A DNA stretch of 33,474 nucleotides from Bacteroidales bacterium (GCA_017527625.1 JAFXPV010000050.1:1-33474), one strand, 5' to 3'; shown: positions 15,706 to 26,310, counted from the first letter of the stretch. The notes: generated by a model not told the origin, from the sequence alone. A program made the numbers and translations.

Positions 15706-16455
15706 TTATTTTGCGAAATAGTTTGAGAGAGCGGCAGCTATTGAAGGAGATTCGGGAGTGGGAGCTTCAATCTCGATGGACAGGGAAGCGTCCTTGGCAG
15801 CCTTGGCGGTGCTTTTCCCGTAGGTAGCGAAAAGGAGGTCTTTCTGGGTGAACTCAGGGAAGTTCTGGAACAGCGACTTCACGTCTGAAGGGCTGTAGAA
15901 GACCACCATACCGTATTTCGACAGGTCGACGTTCTGCTTGATGTCGCTGCAGACCGTACGGACGAGGATGGCGCTGCCGAAATCGTATTTGGCATTGGTA
16001 AACATTGCCTTCACGTCGCTGCGCAGGGAATCGGTGCAGGAGATGAGGAACTTCTCGTTCTTGTGCTTGGTGCCGATGCTGTCGACGAGCGATGCGGAAG
16101 TGCCGTTGCCGAAAAATATCTTGCGCTTGCGATAGACGATGTATTTCTGAAGATAGAGGGCGATGGCTTCCGACTGGCAGAAATACTTCATAGTCTCGGG
16201 GATTGTCACGCGCATCTTCTTCGCCAGATTGAAGAATGAATCGATGGCGGTGCGGGAACTGAAGACGATGGCCGTGTAGTCCAGGATATTGACCCTCTGC
16301 GAACGGAAATCGTTCAGGCTGACAGGTTCAACCTTGAAAAACGGAATGAAATCTATGTCGAGACCGTATTTGTTGACTAGATCTGTATAGGGGGAACCCG
16401 TCGTGGGCGCAGGTTGTGAGATCAAAATCCTCTTCTTGCTGTCTACAATGCTCAT
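15706..16455 (-). CDS. hemD: Uroporphyrinogen-III synthase family protein
   Basis: 249 residues with the two-lobed HemD pattern: KRILISQPAP at the start, YTAIVFSSRTAIDSFF in the first lobe, and GMVVFYSPSDVKSLFQNF plus ATYGKSTAKAAKDA in the second. HemD closes hydroxymethylbilane to uroporphyrinogen III in tetrapyrrole synthesis. The family has low sequence conservation, and no other heme gene is near, so the activity is inferred. The ATGA overlap with the upstream DUF4271 gene indicates coupling. Confidence 0.82.
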   Translation of the reverse strand: MSIVDSKKRILISQPAPTTGSPYTDLVNKYGLDIDFIPFFKVEPVSLNDFRSQRVNILDYTAIVFSSRTAIDSFFNLAKKMRVTIPETMKYFCQSEAIALYLQKYIVYRKRKIFFGNGTSASLVDSIGTKHKNEKFLISCTDSLRSDVKAMFTNAKYDFGSAILVRTVCSDIKQNVDLSKYGMVVFYSPSDVKSLFQNFPEFTQKDLLFATYGKSTAKAAKDASLSIEIEAPTPESPSIAAALSNYFAK

Positions 16456-17153
16456 AATGAAATAATTGCACTAATCAGTAAGCCTGCCGGCAAAAATTCA
16501 AGTGCGCAAAGATACAAAAAACAGAAGAAAATAGAAAAACCTGCCTCCAGAAGGTACTTGCAGGCTCTTATGCAGTACATAGCGAAGCACACCGCGACGA
16601 CGGCTATGAAGTATATGCGGGCGAACTGTGCCGTCCCCTGACCGAAGAAGAGCGGAATCAGGAAGGCAGGGACGCTCAGCAGCGAAGCCACCACGAGAGT
16701 CACCCTTCCGGAACTGCGGATGGTGTCGAAGACTCCCCTAGTGCCCTTGTACCAGGCCATAATCTCGAATCCGATGACCCTCAGCAGCAGATATGCGGCA
16801 AAGGCCAGGAAAAGGTACGGTATGCTCATCGAAGACCAGTCTCTGGCAGATATCAGCATCGCGAGCACCGGCAGGCATACTATGCTTGTGGCATTGACCG
16901 AGGCGAGCGACGTCTGGTTCTCACATATATTCTGGAGCTTGTTGCTGCTGCCGAAGAAGGTCTTCAGGGAAAGCGACGAGGCAAGGACTATCTGATGGAA
17001 GAAATAGATGCCGTACAAAAGCGCCGCAAGCACGAGTATCGTCGTCAGCCAGGTGTAGCCGGGTTCGGCTGAGGCAGCGAGAGGATCGGCATAGGCGGCT
17101 ATCTTTGAGCTGCCCGGCCATACTTCATCAAGTGTCTGCAGGAATGTTGTCAT
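16452..17153 (-). CDS. DUF4271 membrane protein
   Basis: 233 residues with about six or seven predicted membrane segments and little soluble sequence. Placement directly before a HemD-like gene, and the overall pattern (WLTTILVLAALLYGI, YLFLAFAAYLLLRV, RIYFIAVVAVCFAMYCIRAC), match the DUF4271 family of Bacteroidota. Function unknown. It starts 6 bases after the SUI1-like gene and overlaps hemD by 4 bases. Confidence 0.8.
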   Translation of the reverse strand: MTTFLQTLDEVWPGSSKIAAYADPLAASAEPGYTWLTTILVLAALLYGIYFFHQIVLASSLSLKTFFGSSNKLQNICENQTSLASVNATSIVCLPVLAMLISARDWSSMSIPYLFLAFAAYLLLRVIGFEIMAWYKGTRGVFDTIRSSGRVTLVVASLLSVPAFLIPLFFGQGTAQFARIYFIAVVAVCFAMYCIRACKYLLEAGFSIFFCFLYLCALEFLPAGLLISAIISL

Positions 17154-17159
17154 CCGCCG

Positions 17160-17498
17160 TCAGTTCCCCCTTTTGGCGTTGTAGCCCAGGCTTTTGAGCA
17201 GCGCGACCACCCGGTCCCTCCAGTCTCCCTGGATGAGGATTTCACCGTCCTTGGCGCTGCCGCCGACACCGCATTTCGTCTTGAGGGTCTTGGCCAGGGC
17301 GGCCAGGTCCTCCTCCTTTCCGACAAAACCCGAAACAAGCGTCACCTGCTTGCCTGCGCGGGCGCGGCGGTCGATGGTCACGATGAGCTTCTGCTGCGCT
17401 GCGGGCAAGGTCTGAACCTCCTCCTCCACGGGGGTTTCGTATTTGAAATCCGGGTTGGTGGAGTATACGACGCCGAGTCTGTCCTTCCAGTCCTGCAT
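17160..17498 (-). CDS. SUI1/eIF1-like translation factor (YciH family)
   Basis: 112 residues from the ATG at 17496-17498; a longer frame to 17534 covers the promoter region and is not preferred. N-terminal DWKDRLGVVYSTNPDF is typical of bacterial YciH proteins. The SUI1 fold follows: KLIVTIDRRARAGKQVTLV, GFVGKEEDLAALAKTLKTK, CGVGGSAKDGEILIQGD, and a C-terminal VVALLKSLGYNAKRGN. It may affect start-codon fidelity by analogy with E. coli YciH. First gene of the minus-strand operon running to yidD. Confidence 0.93.
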   Translation of the reverse strand: MQDWKDRLGVVYSTNPDFKYETPVEEEVQTLPAAQQKLIVTIDRRARAGKQVTLVSGFVGKEEDLAALAKTLKTKCGVGGSAKDGEILIQGDWRDRVVALLKSLGYNAKRGN

Positions 17499-17531
17499 AG
17501 TCTTGTTTCGTAAAAGGGTTTTATGGGTATG

Positions 17532-17539
17532 CAAAGTTA
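17532..17539 (-). promoter_or_regulatory. Candidate -7 box for the SUI1-DUF4271-hemD-rnpA-yidD operon
   Basis: On the minus strand this reads TAACTTTG, a TAnnTTTG match 33 bases upstream of the SUI1 start. Confidence 0.45.
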
Positions 17540-17559
17540 CGTATAAAAAAAGATATTAC

Positions 17560-17567
17560 TAAATTTG
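17560..17567 (+). promoter_or_regulatory. Candidate -7 box for the DUF2723-tyrS operon
   Basis: TAAATTTG, a TAnnTTTG match 24 bases upstream of the ATG at 17592. It forms a divergent pair with the box at 17532-17539. Confidence 0.5.
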
Positions 17568-17591
17568 CCGTTTTACGGAATCATTTCTGAT

Positions 17592-20500
17592 ATGGAAAAA
17601 AGCAAGTTCACCAAGATAAACAGAATCATAGCGATAGTGGTTCTGGCGTTTTCAAGTTTCGTGTACCTGGCCACCATCGAGCCTACAGTCAGCTTCTGGG
17701 ACTGCGGTGAGTTCATCGCCGCATCGTACAAGCTGGAAGTGGGCCACGCTCCCGGAAACCCTGTTTTCCAGCTGTTCGCCCATATGTTCACTATGTTCAC
17801 AGGACCTGAACACGCGGCAGCGGCAGTGAACTGCTTCAGCGCCCTTTGCAGCGGCTTCACCATTTTCTTCCTCTACCTGACCATCGTACATTTCGGACGC
17901 CGGATCATCGAGCGCAAAGGCCGCAGGATGGACCTCGGCAATGCGGTGGCCGTGTGGGGTGCGGGAGTCGTGGGAGCGCTGGCATACTGCTTCTCCGACA
18001 CCTTCTGGTTCAGCGCTGTTGAAGGCGAGGTTTACGCTATGTCTTCGATGCTGACCGCCATAGTCTTCTGGGCCGCCCTGAAATGGGAAGAAGAAGCCGA
18101 CGAGGCTTATGCCAACCGCTGGCTCATCCTCATCTGCTTCCTGACGGGCCTCTCCATAGGCGTGCATCTGCTGAACCTGCTGGTAATCCCCGTGATTGCC
18201 TACATAGTATACTACAAGAGGCACGAGAACGAGAAAGTGACCTTCTGGAAGTCCTTCCTGATACTCTGCCTCGGCGGCGTGCTGGTGGCAGTGGTGCTGT
18301 ACGGCATCGTCCCGCTCCTGCCCAAGCTGCTGGCAGTGGTCGACCGTTTCTTCGTCAACACCCTCGGCTGCCCGTTCAACATCGGAACCACCGTTATGAT
18401 GCTGGTGATCTTCGTGGCCTGCTTCCTGCTGCTTGCCAGGTTCAGAAAGCAGAACAAGGTAATGGCGCACACCATAGTGCTCGGGCTGACCACCATCATA
18501 ATCGGCTACTCCACCTTCGCCATCGTGCTCATCAGGGCCTCGGCCGGCACTCCGACCAACGAGTACAACCCCCGCAACCCCTACACCCTGATCCGCTACC
18601 TCAGCCGTGAGCAGTTCGGAAGCGCCCCCATCATCTACGGCCAGCAGTACACTTCAGTCATCGAGGCCAAGGAAGGCACCTACTACACCGAGCTGGGCGA
18701 CAAGTACATCAAGACCGACAGCCCTCTGTCCGGCAAATATCCGTCAGGGGCCAAGACCATATTCCCCCGTATGTGGAGCACCCAGAGCCCTGCCCACGAG
18801 GCCTTCTACGACACCTACACCGGCGGCAAGTTCAAGACCGGCAAGGTGCGTATGTCCAACGGCGAGTGGAAGAACAACAAGATGCCATATTTCAAGGACA
18901 ACCTGGGCTTCTTCTTTGACTACCAGCTGAACTATATGTACTTCCGCTACTTCTTCTGGAACTTCGTGGGCCGTCAGAACGACTTCCACGGCCAGATCCC
19001 GGGCGACGTGACCAACGGCAACTGGGAGAGCGGCATCGGCTTCATAGACGAGGCACGGCTGGGAGACCAGAGCATCGCTCCCGACTATATCGCCCACAAC
19101 CGCTCGAAGAACCACTACTTCTTCCTGCCGCTGCTGCTGGGCATCATCGGCCTGTTCTTCCAGCTCAACAGGGACGGCCGCGGCTGCTGGATCAACTTCC
19201 TGCTGTTCTTCCTGCTCGGCATAGCGATCATTCTCTACCTCAACCAGCCGCCTTATCAGGTGCGCGAGAGGGACTATGCATACGCCGGCTCGTTCTATGT
19301 CTTCACAGTATGGATCGGACTGGCGGTGATGTGGCTCAAGGAGCTGCTCGACAAAGTGCTCAAGCCCGATGAGGAGAAAGGCCGCGGCAAGGCCCTCGTT
19401 TCTGCCACTGTGGCCTGCGCCCTCTGCCTTGCAGTGCCCGTGCTGATGGGCTGCCAGAACTGGGACGACCACGACCGCAGCAACCGCTACACGGCTCGCG
19501 ACATAGCATACAACTACCTCAACAGTTGCGACCCCAACGCCATAGTCATAACCCACGGCGACAACGATACCTTCCCTCTGTGGTACGCTCAGGAAGTGGA
19601 AGGAGTGCGCACCGACATCCGCGTGATGAACACCTCGCTGCTCGGTATGGACTGGTACATCGACCAGATGAAATGCAAGATGTACGAATCCGAGCCGCTG
19701 GACATCGACCTTCCGAGGATCGACTATCTCTACGGAACTAACGATTACGTGCCGGTGGCCGACGTGCTTCAGGGGCCTGCTGACGGCCGTTATGTGATGG
19801 ACATCTTCAAGGATCCGAAATACCGTCAGGGCACCAACGACGGCATCATCGTTTCGAAGACCATCCGCATCCCCGTGAACAAAGAGAACGTGAAGAAATA
19901 CGGCATCGTGGACGAAAAGCACTTCGACCAGATACTCGACTACATCGACATCCGCATCGACGCTTCGGCCATCGACAAGAGCGATCTGATCATCCTCGAC
20001 CTGCTCTGCAACTACAACTGGGACAGGCCCATCTACTACATCAGCTCAAGCGGCGAGGGCAACCTTCGCAACGCCAAGTACCTGCGTGAGGACGGTTTCG
20101 CATACAAACTCGTCCCGCTGGACTGCGAGGCTCTCGGAACTGCCGATTCGATGGACTATGAGATGATGTACGACCGCTTCAAGAATGTCTTCCGCTTCGA
20201 CTCCTTCGGCAAGGACTTCCACGTGGACTACCAGAACCTCTATACCTTCCTGGCAGTCTGCCCGATCAGGAGCCATTTCGTGAATGCCGCTGAGGCGCTG
20301 CTCGTGGCCGGAGAGCAGGAGAAGGCTTTGGAAATCATAGAAATGTGTATGGAAAAGTTTCCGTATAAGAACTTCCCCTACAACATATCGACGCTGGCAA
20401 GCATCAACGAGTACAGCATACTCAACATCATCGAGCTCTATTTCAAGTGCGGCCAGGCGGACAAGGCCAAGGATCTTGCCGACAAATTCGTCGACGAGAC

Positions 20501-20672
20501 CGTCAAGGTCACCAAATACTACGGACAGGGCTGGCCTTCCGACAGCGGAATGCTGAGCGAAGACAAAGTCAAGAGCAACCTGCAATACATCTACTACGTC
20601 AACAGCATCCTCAAGGGTTACGGCGAGGAAGCTTTCGCCGACCAGATGATGGAAAAAGTGAAATCATTGTAA
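17592..20672 (+). CDS. DUF2723 (TMEM260-like) membrane protein, predicted GT-C glycosyltransferase
   Basis: 1026 residues from ATG 17592; a TTG at 17565 lies inside the promoter box and is rejected. The N-terminal half has about a dozen membrane helices. The first loop carries TIEPTVSFWDCGEF with acidic residues E30, D37 and E40, as expected for GT-C enzymes using lipid-linked sugar donors. Later come VEGEVYAMSS and YQVRERDYAYAGSFYVF. A periplasmic part from about residue 640 contains ITHGDNDTFPLWYAQEVEG. The C-terminus from about residue 900 is helical and TPR-like. Human TMEM260, of the same family, is a protein O-mannosyltransferase; a similar role here is inference. First gene of an operon with tyrS 18 bases downstream. 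Confidence 0.88.
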   Translation: MEKSKFTKINRIIAIVVLAFSSFVYLATIEPTVSFWDCGEFIAASYKLEVGHAPGNPVFQLFAHMFTMFTGPEHAAAAVNCFSALCSGFTIFFLYLTIVHFGRRIIERKGRRMDLGNAVAVWGAGVVGALAYCFSDTFWFSAVEGEVYAMSSMLTAIVFWAALKWEEEADEAYANRWLILICFLTGLSIGVHLLNLLVIPVIAYIVYYKRHENEKVTFWKSFLILCLGGVLVAVVLYGIVPLLPKLLAVVDRFFVNTLGCPFNIGTTVMMLVIFVACFLLLARFRKQNKVMAHTIVLGLTTIIIGYSTFAIVLIRASAGTPTNEYNPRNPYTLIRYLSREQFGSAPIIYGQQYTSVIEAKEGTYYTELGDKYIKTDSPLSGKYPSGAKTIFPRMWSTQSPAHEAFYDTYTGGKFKTGKVRMSNGEWKNNKMPYFKDNLGFFFDYQLNYMYFRYFFWNFVGRQNDFHGQIPGDVTNGNWESGIGFIDEARLGDQSIAPDYIAHNRSKNHYFFLPLLLGIIGLFFQLNRDGRGCWINFLLFFLLGIAIILYLNQPPYQVRERDYAYAGSFYVFTVWIGLAVMWLKELLDKVLKPDEEKGRGKALVSATVACALCLAVPVLMGCQNWDDHDRSNRYTARDIAYNYLNSCDPNAIVITHGDNDTFPLWYAQEVEGVRTDIRVMNTSLLGMDWYIDQMKCKMYESEPLDIDLPRIDYLYGTNDYVPVADVLQGPADGRYVMDIFKDPKYRQGTNDGIIVSKTIRIPVNKENVKKYGIVDEKHFDQILDYIDIRIDASAIDKSDLIILDLLCNYNWDRPIYYISSSGEGNLRNAKYLREDGFAYKLVPLDCEALGTADSMDYEMMYDRFKNVFRFDSFGKDFHVDYQNLYTFLAVCPIRSHFVNAAEALLVAGEQEKALEIIEMCMEKFPYKNFPYNISTLASINEYSILNIIELYFKCGQADKAKDLADKFVDETVKVTKYYGQGWPSDSGMLSEDKVKSNLQYIYYVNSILKGYGEEAFADQMMEKVKSL

Positions 20673-20690
20673 ATTAACGATACAGACATA

Positions 20691-21980
20691 ATGAAGAATT
20701 TTGTAAAGGAACTTCAATGGCGCGGGATGATTCACGATATCATGCCGGGCACCGAAGAATTGCTGATGAAAGAGCAAGTTTCTGCATACGTGGGCATCGA
20801 CCCTACGGCAGATTCATTACATATAGGACACCTCGTAGGAGTTATGATGCTCAAGCACCTGCAGAACTGCGGCCACCGCCCCATCGCGCTGGTCGGCGGA
20901 GCTACAGGAATGATCGGCGACCCGTCGATGAAGTCGGCCGAGCGCAACCTGCTGGACGCTGAGACCCTGCGTCACAACCAGGAATGCATCAAGAAGCAGC
21001 TGGCCCGCTTCCTCGACTTCGACAGCGACGCCTCAAACGCCGCCATAATGGTTAACAACTACGACTGGATGAAGGATTTCAGTTTCCTCGATTTCATCCG
21101 CGATATCGGCAAGCTCATCACCGTGAACTATATGATGAGCAAGGATTCAGTGAAGAAGCGCCTTAACGGTGAGGACCGCGAAGGTATGTCCTTCACCGAA
21201 TTCTCATACCAGCTTGTGCAGGGCTATGACTTTATGTACCTGTATGAGCACGAGAACTGCAAGCTGCAGATGGGCGGCAGCGACCAGTGGGGCAACATCA
21301 CCACCGGCACCGAGCTCATCCGCCGCAAACTCGGCGGCGAGGCTTTCGCTATGACCTGCCCCCTCATCACCAAGGCCGACGGCGGCAAGTTCGGCAAGAC
21401 CGAGAAAGGCAACGTATGGCTCGACCCTGCCCGCACCTCTCCCTACACCTTCTACCAGTTCTGGCTGAATGTCAGCGACGAGGATGCCAAGAAATACATC
21501 AAGATATTCACTATGCTCGACCAGGAGCAGATCGAGGCCCTCGTGGCAGAGCAGGAGCAGGCCCCGCACCTGCGTCCCCTGCAGAAGGCCCTTGCCCGCG
21601 AGATCACTGTTATGGTCCACGGCCAGCAGGAATACGACAAGGCAGTGGAGGCTTCCGGAGTGCTGTTCGGCAATTCTACCTCTGCAGTGCTGCACAATCT
21701 CGACGAGGCCACCTTCCTGAGCGTGTTCGACGGCGTGCCGCAGTACAACCTCGACAAGGCCCTTCTCGGCAGCCCTGTCCTCGATATGCTTGCCGTTTCG
21801 ACCGACGTCTTCCCTTCAAAGGGTGAATGCCGCAAGATGATCCAGGGCGGCGGACTGTCCGTCAACAAGGAGAAAGTCACCGACATCAACGCCGTGATGG
21901 CTGCAGACCTGCTGCTCAACGGCAAGTACATCCTCGTGCAGAAAGGCAAGAAGAACTACTATATCCTCAAATTCGAATAG
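20691..21980 (+). CDS. tyrS: Tyrosyl-tRNA synthetase
   Basis: 429 residues. Class I signature HIGH at 44-47 ([14 protein letters not shown]), a tyrosine-site segment [23 protein letters not shown], and the KMSKS-equivalent loop [15 protein letters not shown]-terminal S4 RNA-binding domain ([19 protein letters not shown] ... [11 protein letters not shown]) is complete. It charges tRNA-Tyr in the cytoplasm. It sits between the DUF2723 gene and rbfA with gaps of 18 and 9 bases. Confidence 0.97.
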   Translation: MKNFVKELQWRGMIHDIMPGTEELLMKEQVSAYVGIDPTADSLHIGHLVGVMMLKHLQNCGHRPIALVGGATGMIGDPSMKSAERNLLDAETLRHNQECIKKQLARFLDFDSDASNAAIMVNNYDWMKDFSFLDFIRDIGKLITVNYMMSKDSVKKRLNGEDREGMSFTEFSYQLVQGYDFMYLYEHENCKLQMGGSDQWGNITTGTELIRRKLGGEAFAMTCPLITKADGGKFGKTEKGNVWLDPARTSPYTFYQFWLNVSDEDAKKYIKIFTMLDQEQIEALVAEQEQAPHLRPLQKALAREITVMVHGQQEYDKAVEASGVLFGNSTSAVLHNLDEATFLSVFDGVPQYNLDKALLGSPVLDMLAVSTDVFPSKGECRKMIQGGGLSVNKEKVTDINAVMAADLLLNGKYILVQKGKKNYYILKFE

Positions 21981-21989
21981 TCCACAACT

Positions 21990-22337
21990 ATGGAAGGCAA
22001 TGAAAGTACCAGGCAGCTGAAGGTTGCCGGCCAGATAAAGCGCGATATGGCGGAAATCATCCGCGGCCGCGGAATGGCTGCCTTCGACGGCGCGCTGGTG
22101 ACAGTCAGCGGAGTCAAGATAAGCTCCGACCTGGCGGTAGCTAAAGTATATCTGAGCATTTTCCCGTCGTCCAAGACGCAGGGCGTGATGCAAACCATAG
22201 AACAGATGTCATCTTCGCTGCGCGGAGAGCTCGGACGCCGCGTCGCCAAGCAGCTGCGCATCGTTCCGGAGCTGACTTTCTATGTAGACGACTCTCTGGA
22301 CTACGTGGAGCATATCGACGAGTTGCTCAAGATGTAG
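21990..22337 (+). CDS. rbfA: Ribosome-binding factor A
   Basis: 115 residues with the RbfA KH-like fold: VAGQIKRDMAEIIRGRG, VTVSGVKISSDLAVAKVYLS, and the C-terminal LRIVPELTFYVDDSLDYVEHI. RbfA is a 30S maturation factor needed for 16S 5'-end processing and cold adaptation. It starts 9 bases after tyrS and ends 6 bases before the permease gene. Confidence 0.94.
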   Translation: MEGNESTRQLKVAGQIKRDMAEIIRGRGMAAFDGALVTVSGVKISSDLAVAKVYLSIFPSSKTQGVMQTIEQMSSSLRGELGRRVAKQLRIVPELTFYVDDSLDYVEHIDELLKM

Positions 22338-22343
22338 CACCCT

Positions 22344-23558
22344 ATGAAGCCGGATTTCTTCATAGCGAAGCGCTACCTGTTTGCACGCAAGTCGCATAAT
22401 GTCATAAACATTATCTCGATCATTTCTGCGGCAGGCATAGCGATAGGCTGCGCTGCGCTTGTGATAATCCTGTCTATCTACAACGGCTTCGACACCCTGG
22501 TCAAGGATCTCTACGACTCGACCAGCCCCGACCTGCTGATTACTCCCGCCCGTGGCAAGACCTTCTCCACCAGCACGGCGGCTTTCGACGCGCTGCGCAG
22601 CGACGCTGCCCTCGCCAGCTACAGCGAGATACTCGAAGAGAATGTGTTCCTGATGTACGGCGACAACCACACGGTTGTGACCGCGAGGGGGGTGGACAGC
22701 CTCTACGGCCGTGCCTCCGGCCTCGACGGTTATATGACCAGCGGTGAATTCGCCGTGTGGGAGGGCGGCTCGCCGCGGATGGTACTGGCTGCCAAGATTT
22801 CAGGCCAGCTGGGGGTCAACATACGCTTCCTGACACCTGTGTCGGCCATTTATCCTTCGACCACCGACACCCTCAACATCTTCAATCCGGCTTCGATACT
22901 CAGGACGGAGAAATTATTCCCGGCCGGAACAATATCCGTCGATGAAAATTTCGACGGCAAATATGTCTTTATGCCCCGCGAAGTGCTCGGAAGTCTCACC
23001 GGCCACGACGAGATCAGCAGCGTGGAGCTGCGCTTCGTGCCGCAGGTCCTCACATCCGACGGCATAGTCTCCTCCTCAGTCCAGAAAAGCATAGCGAAGG
23101 CCCTTGGCGACGACTATGTCGTACGCAACCGCTACCAGCAGAACGAGAGCCTCTACAAGGTGATGAGGTACGAAAAGCTCGCGGTCTATTTCATACTTGT
23201 GTTCGTGATGCTCATCATCTCCTGCAATGCTCTGGGCTCGCTGTCGATGCTCATAATCGACAAGAAGGAGGACATAGAAGTGCTCAAGTCGATGGGAGCC
23301 ACGAAGCAGCGCATACGCCGCATCTTCCGGCTCGAAGGCTGGATGATATCGCTGCTCGGCATTGTCGTAGGCATTGCCGTCGGGCTGCTGGTGTGCTTCC
23401 TGCAGGCCCGCTACGGCCTGGTCAAGCTGCCCGGCAACTTCGTGGTTGACGCCTATCCCGTGAAGGTGCAGTGGGGTGACGTGACGCTGGTTTTCGTGAT
23501 CGTAGCCGCCATAGGTGCAATAATGGCACAGCTGCCGGTGAAAAGTGGCATCAAGTAA
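22344..23558 (+). CDS. FtsX-like permease of the LolC/LolE type
   Basis: 404 residues. N-terminal FFIAKRYLFARKSHNVINII leads into a first TM helix (about 20-45), a large periplasmic domain (about 50-270), and three C-terminal helices (about 275-400) with the ABC-coupling segment EDIEVLKSMGATKQRIRRIF. This is the LolCDE inner-membrane subunit pattern for lipoprotein release to the outer membrane. The ATPase LolD gene is not in the window. Position after rbfA is common in Bacteroidales. C versus E cannot be distinguished. Confidence 0.9.
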   Translation: MKPDFFIAKRYLFARKSHNVINIISIISAAGIAIGCAALVIILSIYNGFDTLVKDLYDSTSPDLLITPARGKTFSTSTAAFDALRSDAALASYSEILEENVFLMYGDNHTVVTARGVDSLYGRASGLDGYMTSGEFAVWEGGSPRMVLAAKISGQLGVNIRFLTPVSAIYPSTTDTLNIFNPASILRTEKLFPAGTISVDENFDGKYVFMPREVLGSLTGHDEISSVELRFVPQVLTSDGIVSSSVQKSIAKALGDDYVVRNRYQQNESLYKVMRYEKLAVYFILVFVMLIISCNALGSLSMLIIDKKEDIEVLKSMGATKQRIRRIFRLEGWMISLLGIVVGIAVGLLVCFLQARYGLVKLPGNFVVDAYPVKVQWGDVTLVFVIVAAIGAIMAQLPVKSGIK

Positions 23559-23584
23559 TGTCAATTTGTCAGTATTGTGCCGGG

Positions 23585-23599
23585 TGGCACTCGATTTGC
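23585..23599 (+). promoter_or_regulatory. Sigma-54 (RpoN) type promoter of groESL
   Basis: TGGCACTCGATTTGC fits the -24/-12 consensus TGGCAC-N5-TTGC, with GG at 23586-23587 and GC at 23598-23599, exactly 10 bases between. A start about 11 bases after the GC would give a leader of roughly 40 bases before groES. A TGTCA pair (TGTCA-ATT-TGTCA) lies just upstream near 23569-23583 vicinity. Confidence 0.65.
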
Positions 23600-23651
23600 C
23601 GTATGCCGGCATCGGAAAAAATAAACAAATAAATAATTAAATACTACTACT

Positions 23652-23924
23652 ATGAACATTAAACCTTTAGCAGACAGAGTGCTGGTCGAGCCCAAAGAAG
23701 CGATGACCAAGACAGCGAGCGGATTGTATATCCCCGACACCGCAAAAGAAAAGCCCCAGGAGGGTAAAGTCGTTGCAGTCGGCAACGGCACCAAGGATGA
23801 ACCTATGGAGATCAAGGTGGGTGATACCGTTCTTTACGGCAAGTACGCAGGCACTGAAATTTCTGCAGACGGCAAGAGCTATCTGATTATGCGTCAGAGC
23901 GACGTCGTTGCAATCGTTTGTTAA
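23652..23924 (+). CDS. groS: Co-chaperonin GroES
   Basis: 90 residues, the usual short Bacteroidota length. It has [16 protein letters not shown], the mobile loop [19 protein letters not shown], and the roof segment, ending DVVAIVC. It caps GroEL in the cytoplasm. It precedes groEL by 21 bases and follows a sigma-54-like promoter; there is no full CIRCE operator. Confidence 0.97.
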   Translation: MNIKPLADRVLVEPKEAMTKTASGLYIPDTAKEKPQEGKVVAVGNGTKDEPMEIKVGDTVLYGKYAGTEISADGKSYLIMRQSDVVAIVC

Positions 23925-25565
<1,641 letters not shown>

Positions 25566-25585
25566 TTCATCCGCTATAACACAAA

Positions 25586-25620
25586 AAAAAGACTGACCAC
25601 GTTTTGCGGCCAGTCTTTTT
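25586..25620. terminator. Shared terminator between groEL and the minus-strand lipoprotein gene
   Basis: Arms 25586-25600 and 25606-25620 with a 5-base loop and flanking A/T runs on both sides. Read on the plus strand two positions are A.C mismatches; read on the minus strand the same positions are G-U wobbles, so the hairpin is stronger as the terminator of the minus-strand gene. Confidence 0.85.
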
Positions 25621-25648
25621 TGTTTGCTATCGCCCAAACCCGTCCCGG

Positions 25649-26296
25649 CTAGAGGACTATGTCCAGGAAATAGGCGTTGAAGGGGCTGTCTGTCTGCTTG
25701 AAGTAGATGAGACCTTTTGCGGGGGCGACTTCCTTGCCGTCGATCGTGGCCTTGACGCACTTGGGATAGCGGGTATACTCGCCTTGCTGCACGTCTTCTT
25801 CCCACCAGGTGATTATCTCGTGGACATAATCGTCGCCGAAGACCATAGGGCATTTGAACTTATATTTGATGGTCTCCTGCAGAGACTGCCTGGTGACGGC
25901 TGAGCCGCATACCAAGGTGCTGCCCAGGTACCACGTGCCCTCACCGATGTATTTTCCGTCGTGACCGGTCTTCAACAGATTGTGCTGGGCGTCATATTTC
26001 GAAGCAAAGTAGACAGGCTTGTCGTCCAGACCGCCCGAAAAAGTGGTTATATCGAGGCTGTAATGCTCGGGATTGACTTCCCCGCGGTAGACGGTGCTGC
26101 TCTTGTCCGAAATGTAATACTCTTCGCCGAGAGGCATCACGAGGTCGTTGCCGTCGGCATCCTTGAAACTTACCTGCAAGAAATAGAAATCGAGATAGCC
26201 CGGCAGTGTGTCGGGAATGATATCTTCCTTCCCCCGGCAAGAGGTCAGCGTCAGGGCAAGCGCTGCAAGGACGATCGAATAACTGAGTGTTTTCAT
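25649..26296 (-). CDS. Lipoprotein, dispersed member of the 4.7-6.5 kb family
   Basis: 215 residues. Signal peptide MKTLSYSIVLAALALTLTSC with lipobox (LTS-C). It shares with the cluster at 4.7-6.5 kb: VSFKDADGNDLVMPLGEEYY, YRGEVNPEHYSLD, YKFKCPMVFGDDYVHEIITW followed by WEED, and RYPKCVKATIDGKEVAPAKG. The closest overall layout is to copy 2 (5393-6157). Function unknown. It lies downstream of secDF but is separated from it by a terminator, so it probably has its own promoter, which I could not identify. Confidence 0.85.
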   Translation of the reverse strand: MKTLSYSIVLAALALTLTSCRGKEDIIPDTLPGYLDFYFLQVSFKDADGNDLVMPLGEEYYISDKSSTVYRGEVNPEHYSLDITTFSGGLDDKPVYFASKYDAQHNLLKTGHDGKYIGEGTWYLGSTLVCGSAVTRQSLQETIKYKFKCPMVFGDDYVHEIITWWEEDVQQGEYTRYPKCVKATIDGKEVAPAKGLIYFKQTDSPFNAYFLDIVL

Positions 26297-26310
26297 ATCT
26301 GCTTTCTGTT

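Noticed and set aside
18744..19922. 392-codon open frame antisense to the DUF2723 gene
   Set aside because: Val/His/Glu-rich translation with no recognisable motif, mirrored on a strongly coding strand; explained by codon bias.
23580..23600. Possible CIRCE (HrcA) operator before groES
   Set aside because: Only GCACTC of one half-site is present; the complementary GAGTGC half at 9-base spacing is missing.
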